This document shows positions 1 to 13,633 of a DNA stretch of 64,000 nt, in pieces. The first letter of the stretch is position 1. Every line of letters begins with the position of its first letter. Origin of the DNA: Branchiostoma floridae (Eukaryota; Chordata; Leptocardii; Amphioxiformes; Branchiostomatidae); NCBI RefSeq assembly GCF_000003815.2, contig NC_049985.1, forward strand, positions 23,377,406 to 23,441,405. Reading direction: 5' to 3'. The position numbers and the translations under genes were made by a program. The notes under the pieces are model-generated. The model had not been told where the DNA came from and ran no database searches. It saw only the letters and a list, made by a program, of their open reading frames with translations.

Positions 1-1336
1 GTCTTCTTAACTGCCATGGTACAGCCCGAAACAATGCAACTGACCTGCACAAATATTTGCCTTGAGCTCACATCAAAGAGACGGTATTTCTCTTTATCTG
101 GGAAAGTATTGCTGATCCTCAAAAAAATCTGAGGTTTGTATTTTATCAATGATCATAGATTTCTTTCTTATGTTCATAAAATTACCACTTTCTTGATTTG
201 ACCAAGATGCATTCTAATCTATCATCCGGTTACTTGAATTTTGCAAAAATTATACAGAAAGAATCCAAGCATCATTTAGTCAATAGTACAATAATCTAAG
301 GAAAAAATTGCATGCACAAAGTTTGTAGACAATTCTTTACTTAGTGAAATGCCTCTACTAAAATACAAGAAAACATATATTGTGAAGAAAGCCAAAGATG
401 ACAGTTCGAAATGTTCTAAAATTGTAACATCCCGTATGTACTACTTGTACACATGCATCCCGACACAAATAGACACAACATATAAACTTTACTCTGTTAC
501 CTTGGGGCACTAATAAACACAATATAGCACGATGATCACAAACACAGTGTAAGTCAACACAGCGGGCAAATATCTGTATCACCAGAAGTGGCTGTTTGGT
601 TGATAAACACAGCCAGGTCGGTGGGGGACTTATATGATAGCCAGTGATGACAAAGTTTAGCTACAGCATAACTTCCCATCCAGACAACTAGACCCTACAC
701 TGTGCATGTGGACACCTCACACATAGAACAATGATGTTCTCTTCAAACTCAGGAGTTGATAGAAAGATAGCAGTAGTTCATTATAGAAAAGGATAAAGCT
801 ATATGTTTTGCAACTGACATATTTTTGCTACTCTTGTGTAACTTGTCAGCAAAAGCATCGCGAGTTCTTTCAATATCTACTATGAGATTAGTTTTTTTCA
901 GTAATTGCCTCGAATGTCTTAAATTCATCTTATTCGTAGATTATGGTTCATCATTTCGTCCAAGTTTCAAGGTGATTTTGCTAATTTCTTGGTATTTTGT
1001 GAACAATAAGTAAAACGTTCTGAGTTACAAGTGTATCTTTTTAAGTATGACAGTGGCAAATGAGTGATAATTTATGGAATTCAAACTCACATAATATAGA
1101 AAAATGAATTAAAACTTTACATGAATATGTTTTTTTTAGTATCTGTGACATATACTACTGTCAGAATACTATTATGTAAATGAATGAAATCTGTACAGAG
1201 ATTTGCACAAAAATTCATGAAAGTGGCATAGTATTGCAAATTTTGAAAGGCACTTGCACTCGTGGAGCATTTTTTTCTGTCTAACAAGTCAGACACCCAA
1301 TTCTTCATGGCATACTCACTTCTAACAGCACCTATG
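1..1336. other. AT-rich sequence, no gene seen
   Basis: No coding exon, RNA gene or clear inverted repeat was recognised. The open frames here are short, AT-rich and have no family motif. If the MICU-type exon at 15337-15543 is correct, this stretch lies downstream of that gene's first exon and is probably intron. Confidence 0.4.
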
Positions 1337-1685
1337 CAGGGATCAAAATACATTTTTCTGCATGCCTGCACCGGTGCAGGTAACATTAGAAATTACCTGC
1401 ACCAGACAAATTTTACCTACACTACTCTGAATTTAGGACGTATGGTTCATACTAAATTTGTTGAGGGACCATTACAGCCATTTTTTTCTTTTATACTTTA
1501 TAGGTGGTAATGCAGCTAATAACAATCCACATACACCTACAACATAGGACATTTATGACTGTGTAAAACCCAATACATTTTTACATAAACCAGTGCAGGT
1601 TAGTGCAGGTAGACACCAGAAATACCTGCACAGCTTTAATTTTACCTGCACTAACCTGCATATGCAGGTGGTATTTAGAGCCCTG
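1337..1685. repeat. Dispersed element, family A copy 1
   Basis: Starts near AGGGATCAAAATAC and ends GTATTTAGAGCCCT, which are approximate inverted repeats of each other. Inside, 'cctgcaccggtgcaggtaa' and 'cagtgcaggttagtgcagg' type segments form many CCTGCA/TGCAGG inverted pairs. Two further copies lie at 2102-2434 and 3818-4452. No coding capacity, so a non-autonomous foldback-type element is the best reading. Confidence 0.7.
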
Positions 1686-2101
1686 CTGTGCCTCTGTGCT
1701 ATCCCGATAAAATGTTCAAGTCATTCACACCGTTATCACCATGGTAACCGGCGCGGGGATGCATAACAAGCGGGTGCATCCAAGTGCACAGCTCCCGACG
1801 GGGAACAGCGTGTTTGGTCGGCTATTTTGGGAGACCAGTATTTGCACAGTCACCTTTTCCTAAATTTAGAAGCAATTGTCCGGAAGATAAAGGAGGAATA
1901 GATGATATGCAAATCCTGACTTTGCAAGTTTCAACGCAACCAATAGGCCAAATAGGCCGTGTTAAGCCACGTGCACTTTTGCCTGGTGGTGGGATTTACT
2001 TTTTCCCTTAGGACACCTACTTTAACCTTTAAAGAAACGTACAAGTTGGCCAAAACTGTGAGGTGAATTTTCTTCAATTACACTTCGAATCAACAGCAAT
2101 T

Positions 2102-2434
2102 GCAGAGCTCAAAATACTTTTTTCTGCATACCTGCACTGGTGCTGGTAACATTGAAAATTACCTGCACCAGACAAATTTTACCTGCACCACAAGTTTAGA
2201 AAGGATGAATCATACTAAAATTATTAAGGAACCATTGCTTTTTTTCTTCTTTTTAATAGGTGGTCAATGCAGCTAATAACAATCCCTATATACATCAAAA
2301 TCAAAGGAAATTTATGTATAAAACCCAGTACATGGACCAGTGTAGGTTAGGTGCAGGTAGACACCAGAAATACCTGCACAGCTCCAATTTTACCTGCACT
2401 AACCTGCATATGCAGGTGGTATTTAGAGCCCTGG
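2102..2434. repeat. Dispersed element, family A copy 2
   Basis: Same order of blocks as copy 1: GAGCTCAAAATAC start, the CCTGCACTGGTGC block, a central AT-rich block with 'aggtggtcaatgcagctaataa', then 'agacaccagaaatacctgca' and the GTATTTAGAGCCCT end. About the same length as copy 1. The short open frames across it are repeat-encoded. Confidence 0.7.
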
Positions 2435-3817
2435 ATTGTATGCAATAATGACAGAAGGACCACGACTGTTGGAAAAATCTGTATAACATTAATCACAAGC
2501 AGTCTTCTCATTATCTGCAAAATATGATTATGCATACAAAAACATATTATACCGATCTAGTTGTAATGTAACATTTTCTACAATTTAGCTAGTACTATAT
2601 TTCTATCTCAATCTTAAGTTGTTTACATGATGTATCCGTAACAACAGACTAATGGTTTACTTGAATGGGGAAGGCAAACGTCAACTTGCATTGACTCTGC
2701 CAAATTTAGCCAAAGCATAAAAGGACAAAAATGTCAAATATTCCGTCACATCCAGAACTTAAAAGCTGTCAGACATACCAGTCTCTGTGGTTTCCCTCCA
2801 TGGAGACACTATAACAGGACAAACCCAAGTTTAATACCAAACCAAATACATGGTGTCAGGTATAGGCTGGAGAACTATTGAGCCTTATTTTATACCCAGT
2901 TATAGCTCTATGTTCTACAACCAGGCTTTTAGCCAGGATGCCTCATGGCGTCATCTGGACTTGCTTTTCTTAGAAAAACAATAAATTAGCTTCCCTTACA
3001 CTGGGGAGCAGATCCTCTGAAAGCATGAAATTCTGATTAATCAGGGATGCTACCAGGTCATTTGTGGTAGCAGTTTTCTACTGTGACCACTTTCACAGTG
3101 TTTTTGCCCCTCAGGATACCTTTGAATGCACCAATTTAACTTGAAATTCTAAAAAAACTGGATGTTGGATGCCCTGGACCCCCCTGTAATAGCCACTTAC
3201 CACAACTAAAATCCTATCTAAAAACCTGCGCACAAGTCCTATGTTCCTGAAGCCATATACAAAATTTTCCCAGACACCATTTTTTCTGATGCCCCAATGT
3301 TCCAATCTACCCCTACCTCTACCCCTAACCCTATTCCAAGGTCTGCCAGCACATACATGTAGAATTGTCAGAACAAATGACTTTTTGAGAAAGAACAAAG
3401 CATATCTTTTCCAAACTTTTAATTCAGGAATCATCATACATGTAAAGTTTATGTAGGCCAGACTTATAAACACCTAACAAATAGGGCCTGTATCATTGAA
3501 CAAGACACACAGTAAAATATATCCCTATTGATTGCATTACAAGTTAAATGCATACAAATACTAGTACTGGGCAGTGCAATTCATAGTTTCAAACAATAAC
3601 CAACTGTTACATGATTTAAAGACTAAATGTTTTAGGAACCAAATACTGTTCAAAGACTTGAATACTTTGTCAGCTTCTGAGTCAAAAGTCTGCCATTTTG
3701 ACTACATCAAGCAAACCACTAATCAGGTCATATCTCTATCATCAAAATCTTGTTAACACCACATTAGAGTCCCCTTTCCCTGACCCTGCATTCTCCCACA
3801 CTCTCAGCCTACTACAA
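2435..3817. other. No gene seen
   Basis: AT-rich sequence without recognisable exon, RNA or structured repeat. The open frame on the minus strand at 3111-3473 has no domain and low-complexity runs. Confidence 0.35.
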
Positions 3818-4452
3818 CAGGGCTCGAAATACTTTTTCTGCATACCTGCACTGGTGCAGGTAACGTTTATAATTACCTGCACCAGACAAATTTTACCTAC
3901 AACACTTTGAATTTAGGAAGTATGGATCATACTAAAATTGTTGAGGAAGCATTGCTATGTTTTATTTTATACCTACATGTAATACCGGTAGGTGGTAACA
4001 CTAACAGTCAATGCTAATAAAAATTCATAATACACCTGAATCATAGGACATTTATGTATAGAACCCAGTACATGGACCAGTGCAGGTTGGGTACACAACA
4101 GAAATACCTGCACAGCTCCAATTTTACCTTCACTAACCTCTGTATATACCCAGTACATGGACCAGTACAGGTTAGGTGCAGGTAGACACCAGAAATACCT
4201 GCACAGCTCCAATTTTACCTGCACTAACCTCTGTATATACCCAGTACATAGACCAGTACAAGTACAGGTTAGGTGCACAGAAATACCTGCACAGCTCCAC
4301 AGCTCCAATTTTTACTTCACAAACCTCTGTATATACCCAGTACATGGACCAGTACAGGTTAGGTGCAGGTAGACACCAGAAATACCTGCACAGCTCCAAT
4401 TTTACCTGCACTAACCTGCATACATTGTATGCAGGTGGTATTTCCAGCCCTG
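3818..4452. repeat. Dispersed element, family A copy 3 with internal expansion
   Basis: Ends AGGGCTCGAAATAC and GTATTTCCAGCCCT, a near-perfect terminal inverted repeat. It is almost twice as long as the other copies because an approximately 85-100 bp segment, starting 'acccagtacatggaccag' and ending in the 'cacagctccaattttacct' block, is repeated about four times between 4065 and 4410. The copies differ by small indels, so the expansion is not brand new. Confidence 0.75.
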
Positions 4453-4909
4453 TACAAGGACTGTGAACTGTATCTAAAGTACCATAGAGACCAGTTATCT
4501 AACTAAGACAACATCTAACGGGTCACAATAAGGGCCCACAGTTGAGAAGTGTGTACACTGCTCTCCATATCTGGAGTACATTCCCCGCCATACAACAACA
4601 TAGCCAAGGCTGTGGCATTTGCATTGTTCCCAAAATGCTGTTGGGATGAAAGGTGCACACCCACTCTCTAAACTTTGAACAATTCCAACATCAGTTTGGC
4701 TGATAAGCCAAGAGAGCGTGTTTGCTTGAACATCAAAGGATCAGGCAGATAGTTTTCCAAGCAGGGGCTCATTTTGGCCCTGTGCTGACGTAATTGGTGG
4801 AATAACAATCGGCACTTGGGTTGTAAATCAGACTGGATTGAGTTGGACCCTGATAAGAGCAGTGGAGAAGGCTGGAGTCTTTGTTCTAGCAAGGTTTCCT
4901 TATTGTGAC

Positions 4910-5135
4910 CCATCACATTTGGCGAAAATCGATCGGAGGACGATTCTGAGGCAATTGCCTGAGCCTCGCTTATAATTATAACTTTATTGCACAACAATTG
5001 TACGTAGGTACAAAGTATGGCTTATATGTGACAGGGACGGTCTTCAGATGAAAAATACGCGCAACCCTCTGTCAAACTTACAAATGGCCAATCCTCCATT
5101 AATACACCCGAAGATCGTGGATAATGTGACAGTGG
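4910..5135 (-). mobile_element. MITE, family B copy 1 (TA target, CCNCTGTCACATT ends)
   Basis: On the minus strand this matches the better preserved element at 30223-30450 along its whole length, including the internal blocks GAGGGTTGCGCGTATTTTTC and GTGCAATAAAGTTAT. The right edge shows AATGTGACAGTGG followed by TA; the left edge is mutated. About 226 bp, no coding capacity. It carries an AATAAA on the minus strand. Confidence 0.7.
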
Positions 5136-7790
5136 TATAAGAATGTGGAAATAGCCATCCAATACATCTTCATAAATCAAGACGCTTCTTCATTAAAAAA
5201 CATTGTTGCTTAATGATGTCATTTCATCCTTCCTTTATTACTGGGAGGGAAATATCCTGCGTTTTCTCGAAAATGTCGCCTTTCTAGTTCTCAATGACAA
5301 CTTTTTGGGATACTCAGATTATATCAGGGTGCTTGCTTGTTTCCAGTTCCTTTTTCAACCTCCTTGCTTGTTTCAAAGTCAAAACCACTACTTTAGCATG
5401 TGTGTTTGAGGAAACTGAACAGGTTTTGAGTCCGTCGAAAAATCTCTGAGAAAATGGAAAGAATTTAACCTTGACCGTGCCGAAAAAATGGCAACCTGTA
5501 AACTGCCGTTTCGTACTCATGTTTCTCCCTACGCCCTCCCCACAAGTTTGCCAGTTTGTGTACACAGTGTAAGGTTAAGGAGCACGAGCCGACCTTACGT
5601 TAGATATCGGGCCGCTGACAAATTAACAGGTGACCTCATGTGAAAACAGCTGTTTTGTGAGGAGGTACAAGGTGTGAAGGGACGAGGCTTCAACCGGCCC
5701 TGACAGTCTCGATTCCTAGAAAAACTACACCCGCCCCTATCAAAACAGTCTTTATCCCCACTGTAAGAGGATCTTCCGCTTTAATCTGTCCATTCTTTGA
5801 AACACACAAAAAGATTCGGGGAGATACCATAGCCAAACTCTATCCCCATGCCGTTTGGTACAAAGCTTTTTCCAAAAGCCACGAATCTGCCTAACTGGAA
5901 CTGCACGGAAGATATGGCAAAGAAACCATTTATCTTGCCACCATTCACTGTCTATGGGCACTTCCATGATCCACCGGCTTCAGTTCTACGTCTTCAAAGA
6001 GAGCCGCAGGTAACGGATTGACCGAGCTTATCTTTCGCTATCTTTTATCGGAGACAAAGCATCAATACCCACCTCTTCATTAAGGAGATTTCCCATTCAA
6101 AACACTAACACTCCCACTCACGGGGTAACAAAAAAAGCCATAAAAATGTCACGGCTTCATTACCTTTTGGTAAATCATTAGCTGCAGGAAAAGAAATAAT
6201 CACAGTCTCTCACCTGCTTTTAGAAAGTAACTGAAAATGAAGAAAGATTTCCAGAGGTGTGCATTTCATTAATCATAATAAAAACCTAGTCGAGAGCACA
6301 AACTTTAGGTATACGCAACATTCAATCGAGGTAGTTTCTGCACTGGTGCATGTACTTTGCTTCTTGTTGCTGTAGACACTTGTTACATGTAACTACAACA
6401 ATATCAGACTCCCAGGAGGAAATCAGATGCTTTTGAAATTGTACGAGATATTTGATCCATCGCAAAAACGTGGCAAGAACTGTCCCAATAACAAGTGATC
6501 CAAGACACTCCTGAAGAAAGACAAGCATAACATACAAAGTGTTTACCATAACACAGTAACACAACAATAAACGAGTAAATATCAGTTTGGTTTTAAGAAG
6601 GTTTCATTGATGTCAGTTTGCCAGTATCGCACAACTGTCCAGCAAAATTCTAAAACATAGAAGTCAAAAGGATAACTGTTTACAATCCAGAAAGATTTAT
6701 CCGAAACAGTCTCCTTGGAAATGCGTACATTTACTGAGAAAGACACAAACAACACGGTTGTTATCGAACCACATTGTTCCACTGGAATCCAAACTTTTCT
6801 TTTTCTGCGAGCTTCCGTGCGTTTCCCCCCCACATACCTCTCCTATTCATGTCAAACCGACTTTTTCACTTTGGGCAACAGTATATCTGCTCTGCTTGGT
6901 GCCTCTGCATGCCTAGCACCAATTCTCTCAATCCCTGCCTTCTTTTCATCCTCAGCTCTTGAAAGAACTGGCTCTTCTTAAAGCAAATGAAATGAGCAAG
7001 AATCCTAATACCACCGATGGTTGGGGGATGTTCTAGTAAGGTGCGTTACAGACAATAAAGTGATCTTGCAGTCCACGTAAAGCACAATGAACATGCAGCG
7101 GTCCCTGGTTAAATAAACTCCCCCTGGAAATTGGCTGGGAGCCTGGCATTACCTGAGCATGCGGTCGAACAACGCCAGAGGAGCCACTGTTGTTCCTGTC
7201 TCAGTCCAGAGAGTATCAGACTCAATAGGAACAGATCCCGGCAATCTACGACCAGCTGGTCTGAAAGGAAGAGGGCCTGGCAATCGTGGATTAGTCCCAC
7301 CTCCACTTGTAGTCCTTGGGACAACAACAAAGCAACGGGCGCTCGGTCGGGCTCTGGAAAGTCTTGAGCTAGCAGAGATAAACCCTTAAGACCAATTAGA
7401 TTTAGTGCTGAGACCATCTGGGTAAGCCTAGCTTCCCATCGACAAGCACTTGGCCATTCTGGGAATCCTTTACCACCTGCTTCTGTCTATGGGTGAGAAC
7501 ATACAAGATACACCACACTTTCCACCTGTGCTAAACATGAGCAAAATGGAATCTACCAAACAGAAAAAAACAACACTTGGGGGGAAGAGAGCCATTCAGA
7601 GTTTGACCTGTGGTGTTTTCGATGGTTTATTTTCTTACCTTAGCATGTCCTCCACCTACCACATTCTTTCCATTGTCAGGTGAAGTGGGGAGAAACGGTT
7701 GGTAATGCTACAGCAATCGGAAGAATTACCCTGAGAGGAAATATCACTCTGCTGTTCAGCTGTGCTGCTTTGTAAAGTGCTATAAAACTA
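5136..7790. other. No gene seen
   Basis: Several 60-100 codon frames exist on both strands but none has a recognisable family, consistent splice sites or overlap with a conserved-looking block. I searched the minus strand for EF-hand or MICU-type exons and recognised none by eye. Confidence 0.35.
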
Positions 7791-7945
7791 GTCTCCAAGC
7801 AGACCCTACAGTGCCTTTGAGATAGTATCAAAGCTGGCTAAGGAGTATAGCCGGCACCGGTGCCCGTTTGACTCCCTTTGGCAGGCTATACTCTTTTGCC
7901 AGCTTTGGTACTATCTCTAAGGTAACGCAGGGTCTGCTTGGAGAC
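7791..7945. mobile_element. MITE, family C copy 1 (intact)
   Basis: A 155 bp element flanked by TA on both sides (7789-7790, 7946-7947). Ends are GTCTCCAAGCAGACCCT and AGGGTCTGCTTGGAGAC, a perfect 17 bp terminal inverted repeat. The interior is also partly palindromic (AGCTGGC...AAGGAGTATAGCC against GGCTATACTC...GCCAGCTTTG). TA target duplication and size fit a non-autonomous Tc1/mariner-like or similar element. This copy gives the uninterrupted form of the nested element near 24.6-25.1 kb. Confidence 0.85.
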
Positions 7946-8770
7946 TACTATAAACCATAAGATCAGATGGTTCCATGATCATAGTCATGACACTGATATC
8001 AGAAATGTTTCTTACTAGTTGTACACATCTATCTCGAAACAAAGCATCACTAAGTTTCACGTAATTTCCTGACTACTACTAGTAATACAATGGGGCATAC
8101 ATATACATTTATGGAAGAAAACAAAAATCAACCACCAATCAAAAATCCATGCTACACTTCTGCCCTCTCCTAAGTAAAATTTGCCTTCTTTAGCTAAAAA
8201 GAGATCTCCGAAAAAAGGCTCAAGACATTAAACACAATATCTGTACATTTCTTTCAACTTCAACTATATGTAAGCCTAAAACTGTCACAATACTTTTTGT
8301 CCTCTGCGTGTTGGACACAAAACTATTGACTTCTTCTGAACTCTTTCAACCCCTATTTGTAGTGATACTGGTTTCTCTCAATGTCAATACACCCTGTATT
8401 AAAACAGCCGTATACCAGCACACAGTGCACCAGCGCTGTGGTTCCTCTCCCCACTTTATGACGGTATCAAAGGTTACTCAGGGATCAATCCTGCCTTTTG
8501 ATGGAGCGCTCCGACATGCAAAAACACAGTAAAACGCACATAAAAGGACTAGATGTACCAGCCACACAGCCACAGCTGGGCCCATCTGTAAACTGCTGAG
8601 CTTGTTAGTCTTCAATATACTTGTAAACACGGCGATTAAAGACAAAATTAACAATTTTGCAAAGTTCAAGAAAAGTTTAATTTTTACCCTATGTGATCAT
8701 CATACCAGTCACCGCAAGGCCTACACTTTAAAGTTTGAAACTATGCTTGCCAGAATGGCTAAGGTTATGT
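7946..8770. other. No gene seen
   Basis: AT-rich; no exon, RNA gene or clear inverted repeat recognised. Confidence 0.3.
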
Positions 8771-9010
8771 TTTAGGCTTGTGCATCTGTTTGTCCTTCCG
8801 TCTGTGAACAGAAGCCTTGGATGGATCCCGCTGGTATTTGGTAGGTGGGTAGGGGTCGGGAAAACGAAGGTCAATGATGGCCCCCTAGCGGCTTGCTAAG
8901 GTACTGCAGCGGAACTTCCATTTTTGATATCTCGTGTTCTGGACATGCTGTGGTCGTGATATTTGAGTGGTAGATAGCCCTTGTTTCTCATGTTTTCGTA
9001 AGCATGATTA
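8771..9010. repeat. Dispersed repeat, family D fragment
   Basis: Contains the blocks 'ggccccctagcggcttgc', 'ggtactgcag' and 'tttgagtggtagatagccc', which recur in changed form at 40630-40800, 46890-47340, 47560-47830, 51780-52018, 52899-53230 and 59520-59720. The order of blocks is kept between copies, so this is a common dispersed element. No reverse-transcriptase or transposase reading frame was recognised, and the class is unknown. Confidence 0.5.
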
Positions 9011-10859
9011 TCTCTGACATTAACAATCTGTTTCGAGACATTCTGAGACATAATACTATATCACATAAAAAAACTGTGTACTTGTAATATCATATCATGA
9101 TTGTATATAACTTGCCAAGGGTCAAGATGTACATGATAATTGTATTTTCGTCTAGAGGGAAAAATGGATGTTTAATCCAATAGTACGTGACAAGTACAGT
9201 ATACTACTACTACTACGTAGTCTGACTCTGAGAACAAAGAATACAACCTATGACTTCTTAAGTGTTGTCAGCAACAACACCTGATGAACATATCTTCAGT
9301 CAGGTGTGTAAAACAGGTCTTACGGGAGGCTAACACCTGCAGGTGTGAAGTGAAGAGCCTTGGCCTTCTACTAGTCAGTCAGGGCAGTATACATGTACAT
9401 TGCATGTCATTGACCTAACACTTGTAACAGCACTGCAGAATACTTTATGGTAGGTCCTGATATCTCTGCGACTCAACCTCTGCTTGGAGAATACATGTAG
9501 GTAGACTGACTCAGGGGTGATTGAACACATTTTAACCTCCATTATCTTCTCGCTGCTTCAATGAATTTATGGGGAATCATATTATGCCTAGGAATATTTT
9601 CGAGAATAGTAGTATTTTATTTTGGAGACGACAGTTCAAGTCCCCAATAAGGTCATCTGTCTTTCAGAAGGGGTATAAAATGGGGATCCCTTGTTCAAGG
9701 AGATGCCCACGTTAGACTTTACAGGAAGAGGTTGCTAGTCCTAATGCCTTGTCAAAAAAACTTGCTGTGCTACTGATGAACAGCAAGGAAACTTCCGACC
9801 TATGTACCACTATAGACAAAAGTCTGAACGAACGAACAAACTGTTCTTTTCCACGGAGTCCCGCCAATATCTGTCAACATCCTCTGGACAGGATTAAGTC
9901 CTGACAGTTGCTTATTTCTTTTCCTGCAGAAGTTTCCACAGCACTTTGCTGCATTGTGTCAAGCTTTCATTGGTGATACTGGGCAGGGGACTCATTACAT
10001 TACATCAGCACGATTAGACATTACGCTGTCTGTAGACAATGGTGGGGAGGGCAGGGGTCATATGCCAAGGCTGAGGCTACTGTGAACGACAATGAATATA
10101 TGGGTCATACTCTCATAGATCTAATACAGTGGTGTCTATATCCTGTATTACTTATGAGCCTTAAGTTAAGCTATAGCTGTAGTTATGTAGATGCCGTACT
10201 TTGTACCTCGTACAATTGTTGTGCAATAAAGTTATATATATTCTAAAATGGTTCAAACAAAATGGATCCACATGCAATTAGTTATTTCACCTATTTGAAA
10301 TGGTATAGCTAAAGTAAGGTCTTTGGGACTCCTTCCTGCTTATTTTCTGAATGAAACAATTCCGAAACTGTACATTTTGTATACGAAACAGAAAATAGGG
10401 GGGAGAGGGGTGCAGGGGCAGTCTGAATTTCCTTGTAAAGCTACAAAAGGTCACACGATTTAGAAAATATTACATAATTATAATGTAGTCATAATATAGA
10501 TATAACATAATTTGCTATTTCTTTCTTGACCTTTATTTTCTAAGTACACCCTTTCTACAGTCTAATCAAAGTCCATGGCGTTTCATTATGTTTTAATTCC
10601 ATTTGAAAAAGGAATTATCATGTAATTTATCATAGATGCTAAAGACATTACTGTACTAGCAGAGACCCCTGCTCTCTGTGTCAGTATGGAATGTCCCAGA
10701 ACCTTGAGTGATGGATAATACCACTGTAGATGAGGTAATCCACTGGATGGTACTTAATTCTATCAAATTCACTGATAATCCAATAGGAGACCAAGCACGG
10801 TCTCCAGTGTTGATGTTGGACCTACCAAACTGCATTGAGTTCCCTATCAACATTCCAAC
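9011..10859. other. No gene seen
   Basis: No recognisable coding exon. Near 10200-10240 'ttgtgcaataaagttat' matches the internal block of the family B elements (4910, 30223) and may be a remnant of one. Confidence 0.35.
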
Positions 10860-11400
10860 AATTCCTGCTCATTCACGCCACTCTCGGGTCTCCTCCCTAC
10901 GCTATGCGGAGTCACAAAGGCCCCGTCGGTCGACTGGCCGTACCGACACCGCCGACAGAGTAGCCACGCACACCAGATACTGTTGCTCCTCCCTGACCCC
11001 ATACAATTTTATTGAAAACGCAAACAAATGGAAGCATTCGGGGACATTTGTCTGGGGCTACACCGGTGGCCTGAACTTGGGTGGCCCGTGTATGTACACT
11101 GGTGTAGGGTGTCGGTGCATGCGCTGCCACAAATGGGGCCGACCGCGGAAAACATGTTCCGTGATATTTCTCCTCTGTGACCTACCGTAGCCTCTTTGTC
11201 GCCGACACAATGTGGGCAGGTGACGGGAAGACAACATAGCGTGCCGCTGCCCGGCCCCCGTGCAGCCGTGTCAACAGAACACGATATCGCGCCACCCTCT
11301 TCGCCGCCGACCAAGCATGCCCCGCCATTAGCTGTAATGTCTGTGCCTCAGCTAGATATCGGGGTATCGTTACATCAAACTTTACATTGGCATTGATATA
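10860..11400. other. GC- and CpG-rich block of unknown role
   Basis: This block is clearly richer in G+C and in CG dinucleotides than the surrounding sequence, for example around 10920-10960 and 11220-11320. An open frame crosses it (10708-11190, plus) but the predicted protein has no recognised domain and starts in the AT-rich flank. It could be an unmethylated island, a promoter, an unrecognised exon or an old transposon. I cannot choose between these. Confidence 0.35.
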
Positions 11401-13069
11401 CCCTATCTGGTGAACAACACTGGCACACCGTCAACTTTAGGCCAGGCAAAGTGATACTGCAAGATTTGGCACACCAATACACCTTGATAGCATCACCTAC
11501 AAAGGACAATTCCAGCATTTCTCGGCACCGTTGAAAACAGCTCTAGAGTTTCAACTAACCTAAACAATCACACTTATGTATGGTGACAAATTAACATGGC
11601 CTACATGCCATACAACCGGGGACAGCGCTAGACGTTAGAATTACAGAATACACTCTATATGTGGGGTCCGTGTGATGGCAACAAAACGTACACCATGGAT
11701 ATCGATGTTGTCAAAGCAAGTCGACTGAGCATGGGAGAAGTGGGGGAACAAAGAGTCTGTAATAATGATCATCACTAACTTTATTTTGTCTGGTTTAAGA
11801 TTAGCGACCCACAATGTAGATGTTCAGTATACAAGCCAAGCTCTTAAGAGTTGGACTACTAGTATGTGTACAAAACAGTTGAGAAAGGATTATGTTTCCA
11901 TGATTAGAAATTGTGAATACAGTTATAAGATATTTGCTACTCAGGTAAGCATCACTCAAGTGCAGTTGCAATCTCTTTTGGGTCATTGAACATGCAGAAG
12001 TATCGTTTAAGGGAACTTTGCTGGGCCGGGCCAGTCTTTAAAATAAAATTCCGACAGATTGGCAAATACATGTACTTTACATTATATTACGTTGTCACGT
12101 TCCTCCAGTTTGCTACATCTTTTTTCTTCATCGTCACTAAGTCCTGCATCTTTAACACAGAAATAATTGTTTATAAAACAGAGGAAGTTGCTATAGTAAC
12201 TGGCCCATGGCATTCAAGTCTACACCTAGGACAGTTACAGAAGTTACCTTTGTAAAAAAAAGATGGATCACTTTCCAAGCAAACAGGATGCAAGAAAGAA
12301 GATACAATGCATCTTTTATCTGTATAGAGTTATATGTGTCAGTTTGCTTAATATAGAGTTACATGATTTCTAGTTGCAGGTGTTTGCTACTGTATTGTGT
12401 GGCCCAGCTGGCACTGTGAATAGTTGTTTGCGAATTGCACATCTTCAATTGATGCTTAGTGATGCTCTATCTGAGACTCTCATGTGTGCGTACTATATTG
12501 AGAAACACCTGCACGGATTCAATTGCCTCCTCCAACCAAATTCACATCAATGACTAGAACTTTTCAAATCCTGGATACAAGTAACAACATTTTTTATTAA
12601 TATATGAAAAAAATTTGAGCTGACAAAACCAAGTCAAATAATAAGTTAGTAAAACGTCAACAACAAAAAAAGACTCAAGGAAACAATCTTATTGCGCAGT
12701 GTCTACCCACTAATTGCATGTCAAAGCTAATAGTTCAATTCCATAGCTCACACCCATCTGTCAAATTTAAAATGTATGGATGCAAAACAAAAACTTTATA
12801 CGAAATGAAAATACATGATTCATTATCTGCAACCACTTCATTGGTTTATACCGATGATTCCATTCTCCCATTGGTTAAAGAGCTAATTGTGATTGACAGG
12901 TATACTAGGTTCATTCTTATCTAAAAAGATATCATGACTCTCCAAGGGTTAAACAAGACCACTTCAGTAAGAAAAGAAAAATACAGTATTAGTAAAACAA
13001 GCTTACCGTAAAACATGACGATAATATGCTACAAAATGTACATGTCCATACTCTGTCGTAGAAGGGTTT
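11401..13069. other. No gene seen
   Basis: AT-rich, with scattered short frames only. Nothing recognisable. Confidence 0.3.
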
Positions 13070-13277
13070 ATGGCCCAGAAATGTTTGCAGTAGTTTTATG
13101 TTCACGGTTTTTGCAGTTGCCACTTCACCCCAAACTTAAAACCAACACGAACATTTTCCCATTATTTATATATGTCACTTCAGTCTATGACGCTACCATG
13201 AACTTAAAACCAACGCGAGCACTCCAGTTTCCCGCTACGGTGAAATTAAATCCCTGCGAACTTAATTGCATTTACAG
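13070..13277. mobile_element. MITE, family E decayed copy
   Basis: Aligns over its length with the element at 24678-24885: shared blocks include CAGAAATGTTTGC, 'gccacttcacc', 'aacttaaaacca' and the right end GCATTTACAG followed by TA. The left terminal repeat is degraded and the CG-rich stem of the 24.7 kb copy has lost most CG dinucleotides, as expected from methylation-driven decay. Confidence 0.65.
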
Positions 13278-13633
13278 TATACAAAGTTTAGGCAAGCATT
13301 TAACCTGGGTGTAGCCATGGATGGTGGCCGAGATGACTCAAAATATACACGTGATTCATGGACACTTGCTCTGACAAGACAAATGGCTGATACCATAAGA
13401 AGTTAAGGGTGTGGACATTTACAAAACATGTGAATGAGAGAAGCTGGATTTTGAGAAAACCACATAGTCATGGTGAACGATCATTGCTTTGTACTTATAG
13501 GAGGGTGTGTCTGTTAGTGTCAACATGCAATTCCAATGACTGCATAAACGACTTTTACGAATTTACAAGTGTACAGACTCGTATAAATCGTGTACTATCA
13601 AAGAAGTAGACAAAAAGCAATGGAAACAAGAAA

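Noticed and set aside
10708-11190. 160-codon frame in the CpG-rich block
   Set aside because: Starts in AT-rich flank, no family motif, overlapping open frames on the other strand; openness is explained by the high G+C.
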